Shown piece by piece: positions 17,653 through 26,280 of a DNA stretch of 64,000 nucleotides (position 1 is the first letter of the stretch; every line of letters begins with the position of its first letter). The notes below the pieces were generated by a model, which was not told the DNA's origin, ran no database searches, and saw only the letters and a list, made by a program, of their open reading frames with translations. Source of the DNA: RGIG3002 sp964449325 (lineage in GTDB: Bacteria > Bacillota > Clostridia > Lachnospirales > Lachnospiraceae); the NCBI GenBank assembly GCA_964449325.1, contig CAYUYJ010000001.1:186001-250000 (forward strand), given 5' to 3'. The position numbers and the translations under genes were made by a program.

Positions 17653-17997
17653 TTACAAGCCATATGTAACCTTCATTTGGTCATATAACATCTGCGCAAG
17701 TCCCAGACTATTCGTTTCCGTAGACTGTGCTGCCAGCTCCTGAATCATATTGTCTTTAAAGTAATCTACCAGATTACTGTTCGCATCACTGCTCTCCTCT
17801 GATTTCGGAATTGTCTTGACCATTTCTTTCATTACCTGCTCTAAAAAATAAGCTTCAAACTGCTTGCAGGCATCCATCAATTCTTCTTCTGTTGTCTGGG
17901 AATAATCATTCTCCAGTTTTAAGGAAGACTTTGTTTTATTCGCTGTTGCTTCCTCTGTAATATAGCTTGTATACATATTCAAACTGCCAATATCCAT
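17653..17997 (-). CDS. Single-domain FlgJ-like flagellar rod-binding protein
   Basis: 114 residues corresponding to the N-terminal rod-binding (rod-capping) domain of FlgJ: the helix DACKQFEAYFLEQVMKEMVKTIP, the NLVDYFKDNMIQELAAQS segment and LGLAQMLYDQMK. The muramidase half found in proteobacterial FlgJ is absent, as is usual in Firmicutes. It is the last gene of the operon after flgG, 24 bases away, and is preceded by GGAGG. Its expected job is assembly of the flagellar rod in the periplasm-like space. Confidence 0.88.
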   Translation of the reverse strand: MDIGSLNMYTSYITEEATANKTKSSLKLENDYSQTTEEELMDACKQFEAYFLEQVMKEMVKTIPKSEESSDANSNLVDYFKDNMIQELAAQSTETNSLGLAQMLYDQMKVTYGL

Positions 17998-18020
17998 ACT
18001 ACATTCCCTCCGCTATCCGA

Positions 18021-18839
18021 TTAACGTCTCAAAGAGTTTGCCTGCTGCAGCATTTCATCGGATGCTGTAATGGCCTTTGAATTCATTTCGTAAGCTCTCT
18101 GTGCCACAATCAGATTTACCATTTCATCTACAACCTGCACATTGGAAGCCTCCAAATAACCCTGAAGCACCTTACTCTTCTGTACATTCGCATTGGTTGC
18201 CTCATTCAATGCCGCACCGCTTGCAGGTGTGACGGTATAAAGGCTTTCTCCCTCTTTATTTAACCCGCCCGGATTATTAAACTGGTACACACCAATGGTA
18301 AACCCTAAAGACTGCGGATTATTTGTAGCATCAGGATAACAGATTGTACCATCAGCAGTTACTGTAATCTTACTGGTAACATAAGTATTCGGAAGACTAA
18401 TCTGACGTCCCTGCGTATCCAGTACCGGAAGTCCATCGGAATTGGTAAGTGTGATTCTGTTTCCGTTTCCGATTGCCCACATGAAATTACCGTTTCTTGT
18501 ATATTTTGTTGTTCCGTCTTCTCCTCTCAAAGCAAAGAAGCCGTCACCACTGATTGCAAAAGCTGTATCACTCTCCGTAGCCGTAATATTTCCCTGTGTA
18601 AAAATAGAATCCAAAGCTGCATTTCTAACGCCAAGACCAACCTGTGCACTTGTCGGCTTCGGTGTCCCGTCGGAACTGGTAGTTCTTGTCTGTATATTTT
18701 GATATAATAAAGATTTGAACTCGTTAACCTGTGTCTTATAACCGGTCGTGTTTACGTTTGCAAGGTTGTTTGCAATTGTATCAACATTAGTCTGCTGTGC
18801 AATCATTCCGGTTGCTGCTGTCCATAAACTTCTTACCAT
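18021..18839 (-). CDS. flgG: Flagellar basal-body rod protein FlgG
   Basis: Distal rod subunit of the flagellum. The N-terminus has the axial-protein signature with LWTAATGMIAQQTNVDTIANNLANVNTTGYK. The C-terminus ends with the matching axial helix GYLEASNVQVVDEMVNLIVAQRAYEMNSKAITASDEMLQQANSL. Both are intact and the length (272) is normal. It corresponds to FlhP of Bacillus, encoded after flhO behind mbl. AGGAGG precedes the ATG; the gap to flgF is 13 bases. Confidence 0.95.
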   Translation of the reverse strand: MVRSLWTAATGMIAQQTNVDTIANNLANVNTTGYKTQVNEFKSLLYQNIQTRTTSSDGTPKPTSAQVGLGVRNAALDSIFTQGNITATESDTAFAISGDGFFALRGEDGTTKYTRNGNFMWAIGNGNRITLTNSDGLPVLDTQGRQISLPNTYVTSKITVTADGTICYPDATNNPQSLGFTIGVYQFNNPGGLNKEGESLYTVTPASGAALNEATNANVQKSKVLQGYLEASNVQVVDEMVNLIVAQRAYEMNSKAITASDEMLQQANSLRR

Positions 18840-18852
18840 TTCCGCTTACCTC

Positions 18853-19626
18853 CTACACTCTTCCAATCTGGTTTACCGCAGTATCCATTGTCTCATCATA
18901 GGTCTGTACAATTTTCTGATTACTTTCATATGCTCTTGTAATCGCAATCAGATTTACCATTTCCGATACAACCTGAACATTCGCCATTTCCAAATAGCCC
19001 GATTTGACCTGTGCTTCTGCTGCTTTCGGTCGGAATCCGTTCACTGTCTGATAATAATTTTCTCCGTATTTTTCCAGATAATCATAATCCTGAAAATCCG
19101 AAATCCGAAGAGTCGCTACCGGATTTCCATCCTGCGAAATCACACCGTCGCTGCTAATCGATGTATCCAAATGCGGATTCAAACGAATTCTTCCGTTGGT
19201 TCCCATTACATAATCACCATCGGATGTCACAAGATAACCGGTTGTATCCAAAGTAAATGAGCCGTCTCTTGTATATTTTGTAGATGTTTCTCCCGCTTTG
19301 TTTGTAAACTGTACCGTGAAGAAACCTTCCCCTGCCAAAGCCAAATCAAACGTATTTCCCGTTACGCGAAAAGAGCCCTGACTAAAATCCGTATAGTTTT
19401 CACCGATTTTCACTCCCATATTCAATGTTCCCATACGTTTTGCCGTGTTCGGTGTCTCCGATACGTCTTTTATTTTATAAGACAAAATGTCATCAAACGC
19501 CTGGCTTGTTGCGCCTTCCTTTTTATAGCCGACTGTAGATGCGTTGGCTAAATTATTGGTAAGTACATCCATTCTGTTCTGCTCGTTTGCCAATCCCGTA
19601 TAAGCGGTATATAACCCTTTCAGCAT
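18853..19626 (-). CDS. flgF: Flagellar basal-body rod protein FlgF/FlhO
   Basis: Proximal rod subunit with the same architecture as its neighbour: N-terminal LYTAYTGLANEQNRMDVLTNNLANASTVGYK and C-terminal GYLEMANVQVVSEMVNLIAITRAYESNQKIVQTYDETMDTAVNQIG. The middle region (about 90-200) differs from FlgG. Length 257. It is most like FlhO in position: directly downstream of an mreB paralogue, as in Bacillus subtilis. GGAG precedes the ATG. The exact rod position (FlgF versus a second FlgG) is by synteny. Confidence 0.92.
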   Translation of the reverse strand: MLKGLYTAYTGLANEQNRMDVLTNNLANASTVGYKKEGATSQAFDDILSYKIKDVSETPNTAKRMGTLNMGVKIGENYTDFSQGSFRVTGNTFDLALAGEGFFTVQFTNKAGETSTKYTRDGSFTLDTTGYLVTSDGDYVMGTNGRIRLNPHLDTSISSDGVISQDGNPVATLRISDFQDYDYLEKYGENYYQTVNGFRPKAAEAQVKSGYLEMANVQVVSEMVNLIAITRAYESNQKIVQTYDETMDTAVNQIGRV

Positions 19627-19647
19627 ATTCCTTCTCCTCTTTCGCCC

Positions 19648-20640
19648 TTAGTCCTCTCTGTATCCAGCGAGGAATTCAACATATTTACCTGTTCCGATTG
19701 CCACTGCTGTCATCGGATCTTCCGCTGTCATCGTATTGATTCCTGTTTTGGCGGAAATCAAATCTTCCAAACCACGCAGCAAGCTTCCGCCTCCCGTTAA
19801 AACAATTCCTCTATCTGCAATATCCGCAGCAAGTTCCGGCGGCGTTTTCTCCAATACGCTGTGAATTGTTTCCACAATCTGTGCTGTGGTTTCATGCAAT
19901 GCTTCTTCTGTCTCTTCGGAGGATACCTTTACGGTCTTCGGTAAACCTGTAACCAAATTTCGTCCTCTTACATCCATATAATCCACTTCCGCACGTTTAT
20001 AAGCGGAACCGATTTTAATCTTAATATCTTCTGCAGTTCTTTCACCGATTAACAGATTATGCTTTTTACGCATATAGCGCACAAGCGCTTCATCGAAATC
20101 ATCACCTGCTATTTTAATGGAAGCACTGACTACCGTACCGCCAAGAGAAATAACCGCAATATCAGATGTACCGCCACCGATATCAACAATCATATTTCCA
20201 CACGGCTTTGAAATATCAATTCCGGCACCGATTGCTGCCGCAATAGGTTCTTCAATGATGGAAACCTCTCTTGCACCCGCCTGATAGGTTGCATCCTCTA
20301 CTGCTTTTTTCTCAACCTCAGTTACACCACTCGGTACGCAGACAGCAATTCTCGGTTTGCGGAATGTTTTTTTTCCAAGAGCTTTCTGGATGAAATATTT
20401 CATCATTTTCTCTGTAACCGTATAGTCAGAAATAACACCTTGCCGCAACGGTCTTACTGCCACAATATTTCCCGGTGTTCTTCCAAGCATCAGTCTAGCA
20501 TCTTCTCCAATAGCTTTTATCTTATTTGTATCACGGTCAAAAGCAACTACCGAAGGCTCTTTTAATACAACACCTTTCCCTCTGATATAAACCAGTATGC
20601 TGGCAGTGCCTAAATCAATGCCGATGTCTGTGTACTGCAT
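19648..20640 (-). CDS. mbl: MreB/Mbl family cell-shape actin homologue
   Basis: Membrane-associated actin-like ATPase that organises sidewall peptidoglycan synthesis. Phosphate loop 1 is DIGIDLGTASILVY (6-19), phosphate loop 2 is MIVDIGGGTSDIAVISLGG, and the adenosine motif is GIVLTGGGSLLRGLEDLI. Length (330) fits. I call it Mbl rather than MreB because it heads an operon with flgF and flgG, the Bacillus mbl-flhO-flhP order, and mreC/mreD are not adjacent. A strong promoter lies upstream. Confidence 0.93.
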   Translation of the reverse strand: MQYTDIGIDLGTASILVYIRGKGVVLKEPSVVAFDRDTNKIKAIGEDARLMLGRTPGNIVAVRPLRQGVISDYTVTEKMMKYFIQKALGKKTFRKPRIAVCVPSGVTEVEKKAVEDATYQAGAREVSIIEEPIAAAIGAGIDISKPCGNMIVDIGGGTSDIAVISLGGTVVSASIKIAGDDFDEALVRYMRKKHNLLIGERTAEDIKIKIGSAYKRAEVDYMDVRGRNLVTGLPKTVKVSSEETEEALHETTAQIVETIHSVLEKTPPELAADIADRGIVLTGGGSLLRGLEDLISAKTGINTMTAEDPMTAVAIGTGKYVEFLAGYRED

Positions 20641-20716
20641 AAAAACGTGAACCCCTTTCTAATGGTATCTATAATTAAATAATTTCCAAATGTGTGCAAG
20701 TTAAACATACAAGGTC

Positions 20717-20744
20717 ATTATACCCTAAAAGTATAGATTTTCAA
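20717..20744 (-). promoter_or_regulatory. Predicted sigma-A promoter of the mbl-flgF-flgG-flgJ operon
   Basis: TTGAAA, a 16-base spacer and a perfect TATAAT about 75 bases before the mbl start. A housekeeping-type promoter rather than a sigma-D (flagellar) one, so these rod genes may be expressed with cell-shape genes. Confidence 0.65.
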
Positions 20745-20768
20745 AGGGATTTAAAAAAATTTTAAAAT

Positions 20769-23633
20769 TTATTTTTCTTTTCCACGCTCCAGCATCTTTT
20801 TTATATAGATTCCCGTATAGGATTTTGGGCTTTCAGCCACCTGTTCCGGCGTCCCCTTTGCAATGACTGTTCCCCCTTTGTCACCGCCCTCCGGACCGAT
20901 ATCGATAATATAATCCGCTGTCTTAATCACATCCAGATTGTGCTCAATTACAACTACCGTATTCCCGCCGTCAGCAAGCTTCTGCAAAATTTCTGTCAGC
21001 TTATGCACATCCGCAAAATGCAGTCCGGTTGTCGGCTCGTCCAAAATATAAATCGTCTTTCCTGTACTTCTTTTGCTAAGTTCCGTTGCCAGTTTGATAC
21101 GCTGTGCTTCCCCGCCCGAAAGCTGTGTTGACGGTTGTCCCAGCTTAATATAGGAAAGTCCCACATCATTCAAGGTTTCAATCTTACGTTTAATCGAAGG
21201 AACATGTTCAAAGAAAGGGACGGCTTCTTCTACTGTCATATCCAAAACATCATAAATGTTCTTTCCTTTATATTTCACTTCCAGTGTTTCTCTGTTATAT
21301 CGCTTCCCGCCACACACTTCGCAGGGTACATAAACATCCGGTAAAAAGTGCATCTCGATTTTAATAATACCGTCTCCACCGCACGCCTCGCATCTTCCAC
21401 CCTTCACATTGAAACTGAAACGCCCTTTTTTGTAGCCTTTCGCCTTTGCATCTGCTGTAGATGCAAATAAATCCCTTATCTGGTCAAAAACTCCGGTATA
21501 GGTTGCAGGATTGGAGCGAGGCGTTCTTCCGATAGGAGACTGGTCAATATCAATCACCTTATCCAACTGTTCGATTCCTTCTATTGCCTTATGTTTCCCC
21601 GGTATTGTACGGGCACGATTCAGTTCCTTTGCAAGTCGTTTATATAGTATTTCATTTACAAGAGAACTTTTTCCCGAGCCTGATACACCGGTCACGCAAG
21701 TCATGACGCCCAAAGGAATTTCCACATCGATATTTTTCAGATTGTTTTCACATGCTCCGCGCACAACCAATTTTCCGGCAGGCTTTCTTCTCTTTTTCGG
21801 AATCGGTATCTGCAGCTTTCCGCTCAGATACTGTCCGGTTACGGATTCCTCCACCTTCATAATTTCTTCGGCATTACCGGCTGCTACAACCTCACCACCG
21901 TGGGAACCGGCTCCCGGTCCGATATCCACTATATAATCTGCTGCAAACATGGTATCTTCGTCATGTTCAACAACAATCAATGTATTTCCCATATCCTTCA
22001 GGTTGCGCAGCGTATTAAGAAGTTTGTCATTATCCCGCTGATGGAGACCGATACTTGGTTCATCCAGAATATAACATACCCCTACAAGTCCCGAACCGAT
22101 CTGAGTGGCAAGACGAATTCTCTGCGCTTCTCCTCCGGAAAGCGTTCCCGTTGCTCTTGCAAGAGAAAGATAGTCCAGTCCCACGTCTATCAAAAAGCCC
22201 ACTCTTGCACGGATTTCTTTCAATACCTGCTTTCCGATTAATTCCTGCTGGGTGGTCAGTTTCATATCTGTAAGAAACGCCTGCAGCTTTCCGATAGACA
22301 TTGATGTAATCTCATAAATATTTTTGTCGCAGACCGTAACCGCCAACGCTTCTTTTTTCAGACGCATTCCACCACACAATTTGCAAGGCGTAATTCGCAT
22401 AAATGTTTCGTAGTCAGCTTTCATTGCATCTGAGGATGTTTCCCTATAACGACGTTCCGAATTTTTGATTAGTCCCTCAAAAGCAACCGGATAAACACCT
22501 TCTCCCCGCTGCCCTTTATAGTGAACCTTTACTTCTCTTCCGTTTGTTCCGTTTATAAGAACATCCTGAACTTCCTTGGACAATTCTTCAAAAGGAGTAT
22601 CCAGACTGAATTTATACTCTTTGGAAAGAGCCTGTAAAATTGCATTCGTGAAGCTGGATGTATCCGTACAGGACTGCCAGCCTAAAACAGCAATAGCCCC
22701 CTGATTAATACTCAGGCTCCCATCCGGTATCATCAATTCCGGGGCAAATTCCATCTTATAGCCAAGTCCGTAACAATCCGGACAGGCACCGAAAGGATTA
22801 TTAAAAGAAAAGCTTCTCGGTTCTACTTCACTGATGCTGATTCCGCATTCCGGACAGGCAAAGCTTTGGCTGAATTGCAACATTTCACCGTCAATCACAT
22901 CTACCATCAAAAGTCCTTCCGCCAATTCCAGTACATTCTCAATCGAATCCGTTAGTCGTGCCTCAATACCTTCCTTCACAACAAGGCGGTCTACTACAAT
23001 CTCAATATTATGCTTAATGTTTTTCTCCATCGGAATTTCTTCCGTCAGTTCATACATATTGCCATCCACACGTACCCGCACATAACCGCTCCGTTTGGCA
23101 CGCTCCAATACTTTGGCATGTTCTCCTTTTCTTCCTCTTACAATTGGTGCGAGCAGCTGCAGTTTTGTCCCGACAGGCATCGTCATAATCTGATCCACCA
23201 TCTGGTCTACCGTCTGTCTCTTAATTTCCTTGCCACACTTCGGACAATGCGGAATACCGATTCTCGCATAAAGGAGACGAAAATAATCATAAATTTCCGT
23301 CACGGTTCCTACTGTGGAACGAGGATTTCGGTTGGTGGATTTTTGGTCAATAGATATTGCCGGTGAAAGCCCTTCTATTTTTTCCACATTCGGTTTCTCC
23401 ATCTGTCCCAAAAATTGTCTGGCATAGGAAGACAACGATTCCATGTAGCGTCTTTGTCCTTCCGCATAAATGGTATCGAATGCCAAAGAAGACTTTCCTG
23501 AACCGGAAAGACCTGTCAGTACCACGAATTCATTCCTTGGGATATCCACACTAATGTTTTTTAAGTTATGTTCATTTGCTCCACGTATTTTAATGTATTC
23601 CTTTCTCGGAAGCATTTTCTTGTTTTCTTCCAT
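20769..23633 (-). CDS. uvrA: Excinuclease ABC subunit A
   Basis: DNA damage sensor ATPase of nucleotide excision repair; acts as a dimer with UvrB. Two ABC modules are visible: the first Walker A GLSGSGKSS (near residue 41), second VTGVSGSGKSS, two signature LSGGEAQRIRLAT / LSGGEAQRIKLAT motifs, and ILDEPSIGLHQRD / ILDEPTTGLHFAD Walker B. Zinc fingers include CPKCGKEI and CEACGGDG...CEVCGGKRY. I chose the ATG at 23633 (GAGGAG upstream); the frame extends to 23687 but would overlap uvrB. Typical length (954). Confidence 0.98.
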   Translation of the reverse strand: MEENKKMLPRKEYIKIRGANEHNLKNISVDIPRNEFVVLTGLSGSGKSSLAFDTIYAEGQRRYMESLSSYARQFLGQMEKPNVEKIEGLSPAISIDQKSTNRNPRSTVGTVTEIYDYFRLLYARIGIPHCPKCGKEIKRQTVDQMVDQIMTMPVGTKLQLLAPIVRGRKGEHAKVLERAKRSGYVRVRVDGNMYELTEEIPMEKNIKHNIEIVVDRLVVKEGIEARLTDSIENVLELAEGLLMVDVIDGEMLQFSQSFACPECGISISEVEPRSFSFNNPFGACPDCYGLGYKMEFAPELMIPDGSLSINQGAIAVLGWQSCTDTSSFTNAILQALSKEYKFSLDTPFEELSKEVQDVLINGTNGREVKVHYKGQRGEGVYPVAFEGLIKNSERRYRETSSDAMKADYETFMRITPCKLCGGMRLKKEALAVTVCDKNIYEITSMSIGKLQAFLTDMKLTTQQELIGKQVLKEIRARVGFLIDVGLDYLSLARATGTLSGGEAQRIRLATQIGSGLVGVCYILDEPSIGLHQRDNDKLLNTLRNLKDMGNTLIVVEHDEDTMFAADYIVDIGPGAGSHGGEVVAAGNAEEIMKVEESVTGQYLSGKLQIPIPKKRRKPAGKLVVRGACENNLKNIDVEIPLGVMTCVTGVSGSGKSSLVNEILYKRLAKELNRARTIPGKHKAIEGIEQLDKVIDIDQSPIGRTPRSNPATYTGVFDQIRDLFASTADAKAKGYKKGRFSFNVKGGRCEACGGDGIIKIEMHFLPDVYVPCEVCGGKRYNRETLEVKYKGKNIYDVLDMTVEEAVPFFEHVPSIKRKIETLNDVGLSYIKLGQPSTQLSGGEAQRIKLATELSKRSTGKTIYILDEPTTGLHFADVHKLTEILQKLADGGNTVVVIEHNLDVIKTADYIIDIGPEGGDKGGTVIAKGTPEQVAESPKSYTGIYIKKMLERGKEK

Positions 23634-23670
23634 TACTCCTCTTTTCTCCTTCTGCTTTTTTGTAAAATCT

Positions 23671-25668
23671 CTATTTGCCCGTATCATCTAATTCCTGCAA
23701 TTGTTTCTTTAACTCTATCATCTTGTCACGCAGTTCTGCTGCCGCCTCGAAATTCAAGTCTGCTGCCGCTTTCTGCATTTTTTTCTGAATATCCGCAATC
23801 AGTTTTTCCAGTTCCTTTCTGGTCATAGATTCCGGATCCTTTTCAAACCGCACTTCTTCCTGCGCAATTTCCTTGGAAATACTGATTAAATCACGGACAG
23901 CCTTCTTTATAGTCTGTGGTGTGATGCCATGCTCTTCATTATATTTCTGTTGTATCTTTCTACGTCGTCCGGTTTCCTCAATGGCTTTACGCATGGAGTC
24001 CGTCATGTTATCCGCATACATAATAACATGCCCCTCTGCATTTCTCGCCGCACGCCCCACTGTCTGAATCAAGGATGTTTCCGAACGCAGGAAACCTTCC
24101 TTGTCCGCATCCAGAATAGCAACCAATGAAATTTCCGGTATATCCAAACCTTCACGCAAAAGGTTAATACCCACAAGCACGTCAAAAATATCCAATCGCA
24201 TATCCCGTATAATCTGTGCCCGTTCCAGCGTATCGATATCGGAATGCAAATACTTTACGCGAATCCCAACTTCCCTCATATAATCGGTCAAATCTTCCGC
24301 CATTCGTTTCGTCAATGTTGTGACAAGTACCTTGTTCTTTTTTTCAATTTCCTTTTTAATTTCGGAAATTAAATCGTCAATCTGCCCTTCCACCGGACGC
24401 ACGTCAATCTCCGGATCAAGCAGTCCGGTAGGTCGGATAACCTGTTCCGTACGCAGAAGTTCATGCTCCTCTTCGTAATCGGAAGGCGTAGCCGACACAA
24501 ACATAAGCTGGTCGATATGTTGCTCAAATTCTTCAAAATTAAGAGGTCGGTTATCCAATGCCGACGGAAGTCGAAAACCATAGTCCACAAGCGTATTCTT
24601 CCTCGAACGGTCTCCGGCAAACATTCCTCTTATCTGCGGCACGGTAATATGGGACTCATCAATAATAATCAGATAATCATCGCCAAAATAGTCCATCAGG
24701 GTATGAGGCATAGCCCCCTCTTCCATACCGTTCAAATGCCGGGAGTAATTCTCTATACCGGAGCAAAATCCGGTTTCCCGAAGCATTTCCACATCAAAAT
24801 TTGTCCTTTCTGCAATCCGCTGTGCTTCTATCAGCTTATCCTCGCTCTTAAAAAAGCGAACTCTTTCTTCCATTTCCTTTTCAATCTTCTCACACGCTGC
24901 TTTTATCTTATCCTGAGAAACAACATAGTGGGATGCAGGAAAGATAGAAATATGTTCCAGACTGGTGTACACCTGTCCGGTCAGCGGATCAGTCTCTGTA
25001 ATTCGGTCTATTTCATCTCCGAAAAATTCTACCCGAATCAGATAATCACCACCCTGTGCAGGATAAATTTCCACCACATCTCCACGAACACGAAAACTGC
25101 CGCGTTCAATATCCGTTTCATTCCGGTTATACTGTATGTCAATCAATTCCCGTATAACCTCATCTCTATCCTTGGTCATGCCCGGGCGCAGAGATACAAT
25201 CATTTCCTGATAATCGTCCGGACTTCCCAGACCGTAAATGCAGGAAACACTCGCCACAACAATAACATCCTTCCTTTCCGTCAGGGATGCGGTGGCGGAA
25301 AGCCGAAGCTTGTCAATCTCATCATTTATAGAAGAATCCTTCGCAATATAAGTATCGGAAGACGGCACATATGCTTCCGGCTGATAATAATCGTAATAAG
25401 ATACAAAATACTCTACAGCATTTTCAGGAAAAAACTCTTTAAATTCTCCGTAAAGCTGTCCTGCTAATGTTTTATTGTGGGCAATAATAAGAGTTGGCTT
25501 GTTTAATGCTGCTATTACATTTGCCATAGTGAAGGTTTTACCGGAGCCGGTAACACCTAAAAGTGTCTGAAACTGATTCCCCTGTTTAAATCCCTCTACA
25601 AGCTCTTTAATTGCCTGCGGCTGATCCCCTGTCGGAGCATATTCGGAATGTAATATAAAATGGTCCAT
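23671..25668 (-). CDS. uvrB: Excinuclease ABC subunit B
   Basis: Damage-verifying helicase-like subunit that loads onto DNA with UvrA and recruits UvrC. Walker A GVTGSGKTFTM near residue 40; the beta-hairpin region YYDYYQPEAYVPSSDTYIAKD that inserts between strands; helicase motifs (LIIIDESHITVPQIRGM, SATPSDYE, GINLLREGLDIPEVSL-like); and a C-terminal UVR domain (LNFEAAAELRDKMIEL) for UvrC contact. Length 665 is normal. GGAGG precedes the ATG. It leads the uvrBA operon behind a LexA-box promoter. Confidence 0.98.
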   Translation of the reverse strand: MDHFILHSEYAPTGDQPQAIKELVEGFKQGNQFQTLLGVTGSGKTFTMANVIAALNKPTLIIAHNKTLAGQLYGEFKEFFPENAVEYFVSYYDYYQPEAYVPSSDTYIAKDSSINDEIDKLRLSATASLTERKDVIVVASVSCIYGLGSPDDYQEMIVSLRPGMTKDRDEVIRELIDIQYNRNETDIERGSFRVRGDVVEIYPAQGGDYLIRVEFFGDEIDRITETDPLTGQVYTSLEHISIFPASHYVVSQDKIKAACEKIEKEMEERVRFFKSEDKLIEAQRIAERTNFDVEMLRETGFCSGIENYSRHLNGMEEGAMPHTLMDYFGDDYLIIIDESHITVPQIRGMFAGDRSRKNTLVDYGFRLPSALDNRPLNFEEFEQHIDQLMFVSATPSDYEEEHELLRTEQVIRPTGLLDPEIDVRPVEGQIDDLISEIKKEIEKKNKVLVTTLTKRMAEDLTDYMREVGIRVKYLHSDIDTLERAQIIRDMRLDIFDVLVGINLLREGLDIPEISLVAILDADKEGFLRSETSLIQTVGRAARNAEGHVIMYADNMTDSMRKAIEETGRRRKIQQKYNEEHGITPQTIKKAVRDLISISKEIAQEEVRFEKDPESMTRKELEKLIADIQKKMQKAAADLNFEAAAELRDKMIELKKQLQELDDTGK

Positions 25669-25740
25669 GAAAGTTCCTCCTTTATGAATCCACGTTCATT
25701 TTCCTTGTATTTCATTATTTTATCACCTGTTCGGATTTTT

Positions 25741-25769
25741 ATTATAACAGAAGAATTAATAAATGTATA
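25741..25769 (-). promoter_or_regulatory. Predicted promoter of uvrBA
   Basis: TATACA, 17-base spacer, perfect TATAAT, about 75 bases before uvrB. It sits between two arms of an 11-base inverted repeat (GTTCGGATTTT at 25729-25739 and AAAATCCGAAC at 25773-25783), the outer of which merges into the LexA box. Confidence 0.65.
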
Positions 25770-25778
25770 TAGAAAATC

Positions 25779-25792
25779 CGAACTTTTGTTCT
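25779..25792. promoter_or_regulatory. LexA (SOS) box upstream of uvrBA
   Basis: CGAACTTTTGTTCT matches the Firmicute LexA/DinR consensus CGAAC-N4-GTTCG at all but the last base, with a perfect GAAC-N4-GTTC core. It lies 10 bases upstream of the uvrB -35 hexamer. uvrBA is a classic SOS operon, so binding by LexA is expected. The lexA gene is not in the window. Confidence 0.85.
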
Positions 25793-25808
25793 GTTTTTTG
25801 TGTAAAAA

Positions 25809-25839
25809 AAATCTATCCGCATATTCCACGGATAGATTT
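25809..25839 (-). terminator. Intrinsic terminator of the small membrane protein gene
   Basis: Perfect 11-bp stem AAATCTATCCG/CGGATAGATTT with a nine-base loop and a T-rich tail on the minus strand, 11 bases past the stop codon. Confidence 0.9.
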
Positions 25840-25850
25840 CCGATTCGCTA

Positions 25851-26180
25851 TCAGCCTAATTCATTCCACTGGCTCTTTAATACCAGAAATGTAATAAGAG
25901 GGAATCCTACAAGCCCCCATACCGCTGTAAATATATTTACACCAAGCAGCAGATTCACTATAAACGTGACCACTCCGCAGCCGCAGCATACAAAATATCC
26001 CAGCTTCTTTTTTGCAAAAAGCAGAATGGCAATTCCTACAATAACTCCAATTCCAACGACCAAAAGTAAGTACGCGATTCCGCCATACAATCCGGCTATT
26101 GGTATGTTAATAAATAAAGTAACAATATTTACTATCAGACAAAACCAAAGCCATATTTTTGCTCCTGTGTTCAATTTCAT
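25851..26180 (-). CDS. Small four-helix membrane protein, function unknown
   Basis: About 109 residues, nearly all hydrophobic, with four likely transmembrane helices (for instance IWLWFCLIVNIVTLFINI, YLLLVVGIGVIVGIAILLF, CGCGVVTFIVNLLLGV, VWGLVGFPLITFLVL) and a CCGCG cluster in the middle. No motif I recognise. I chose the ATG at 26180 (AAGGG upstream) over one 18 bases earlier with no binding site. The gene is monocistronic: own promoter and palindrome upstream, strong terminator downstream. That suggests a regulated stand-alone membrane function, identity unknown. Confidence 0.78.
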   Translation of the reverse strand: MKLNTGAKIWLWFCLIVNIVTLFINIPIAGLYGGIAYLLLVVGIGVIVGIAILLFAKKKLGYFVCCGCGVVTFIVNLLLGVNIFTAVWGLVGFPLITFLVLKSQWNELG

Positions 26181-26216
26181 ATGTGTACCCTTCCTCATAA
26201 TTATTTGATTATCTTC

Positions 26217-26259
26217 TAATCATACGATTATGGTACGTCATTGAGCTATATTTTGTCAA
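26217..26259 (-). promoter_or_regulatory. Promoter with overlapping palindromic operator-like site
   Basis: TTGACA (perfect), 18-base spacer and TACCAT, followed at the expected transcription start by the perfect inverted repeat TAATC-N4-GATTA (26217-26230). A repressor site overlapping the start point would explain the layout; the regulator is unknown. Confidence 0.5.
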
Positions 26260-26280
26260 TTTCTTTTTACCTTGCATTCT

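Noticed and set aside
23634..23687. Extended uvrA start
   Set aside because: It would overlap the uvrB stop; GAGGAG fits the ATG at 23633.
24463..25467. Long plus-strand open frame opposite uvrB
   Set aside because: It mirrors the codon structure of uvrB; composition is skewed and no start site or motif supports it.
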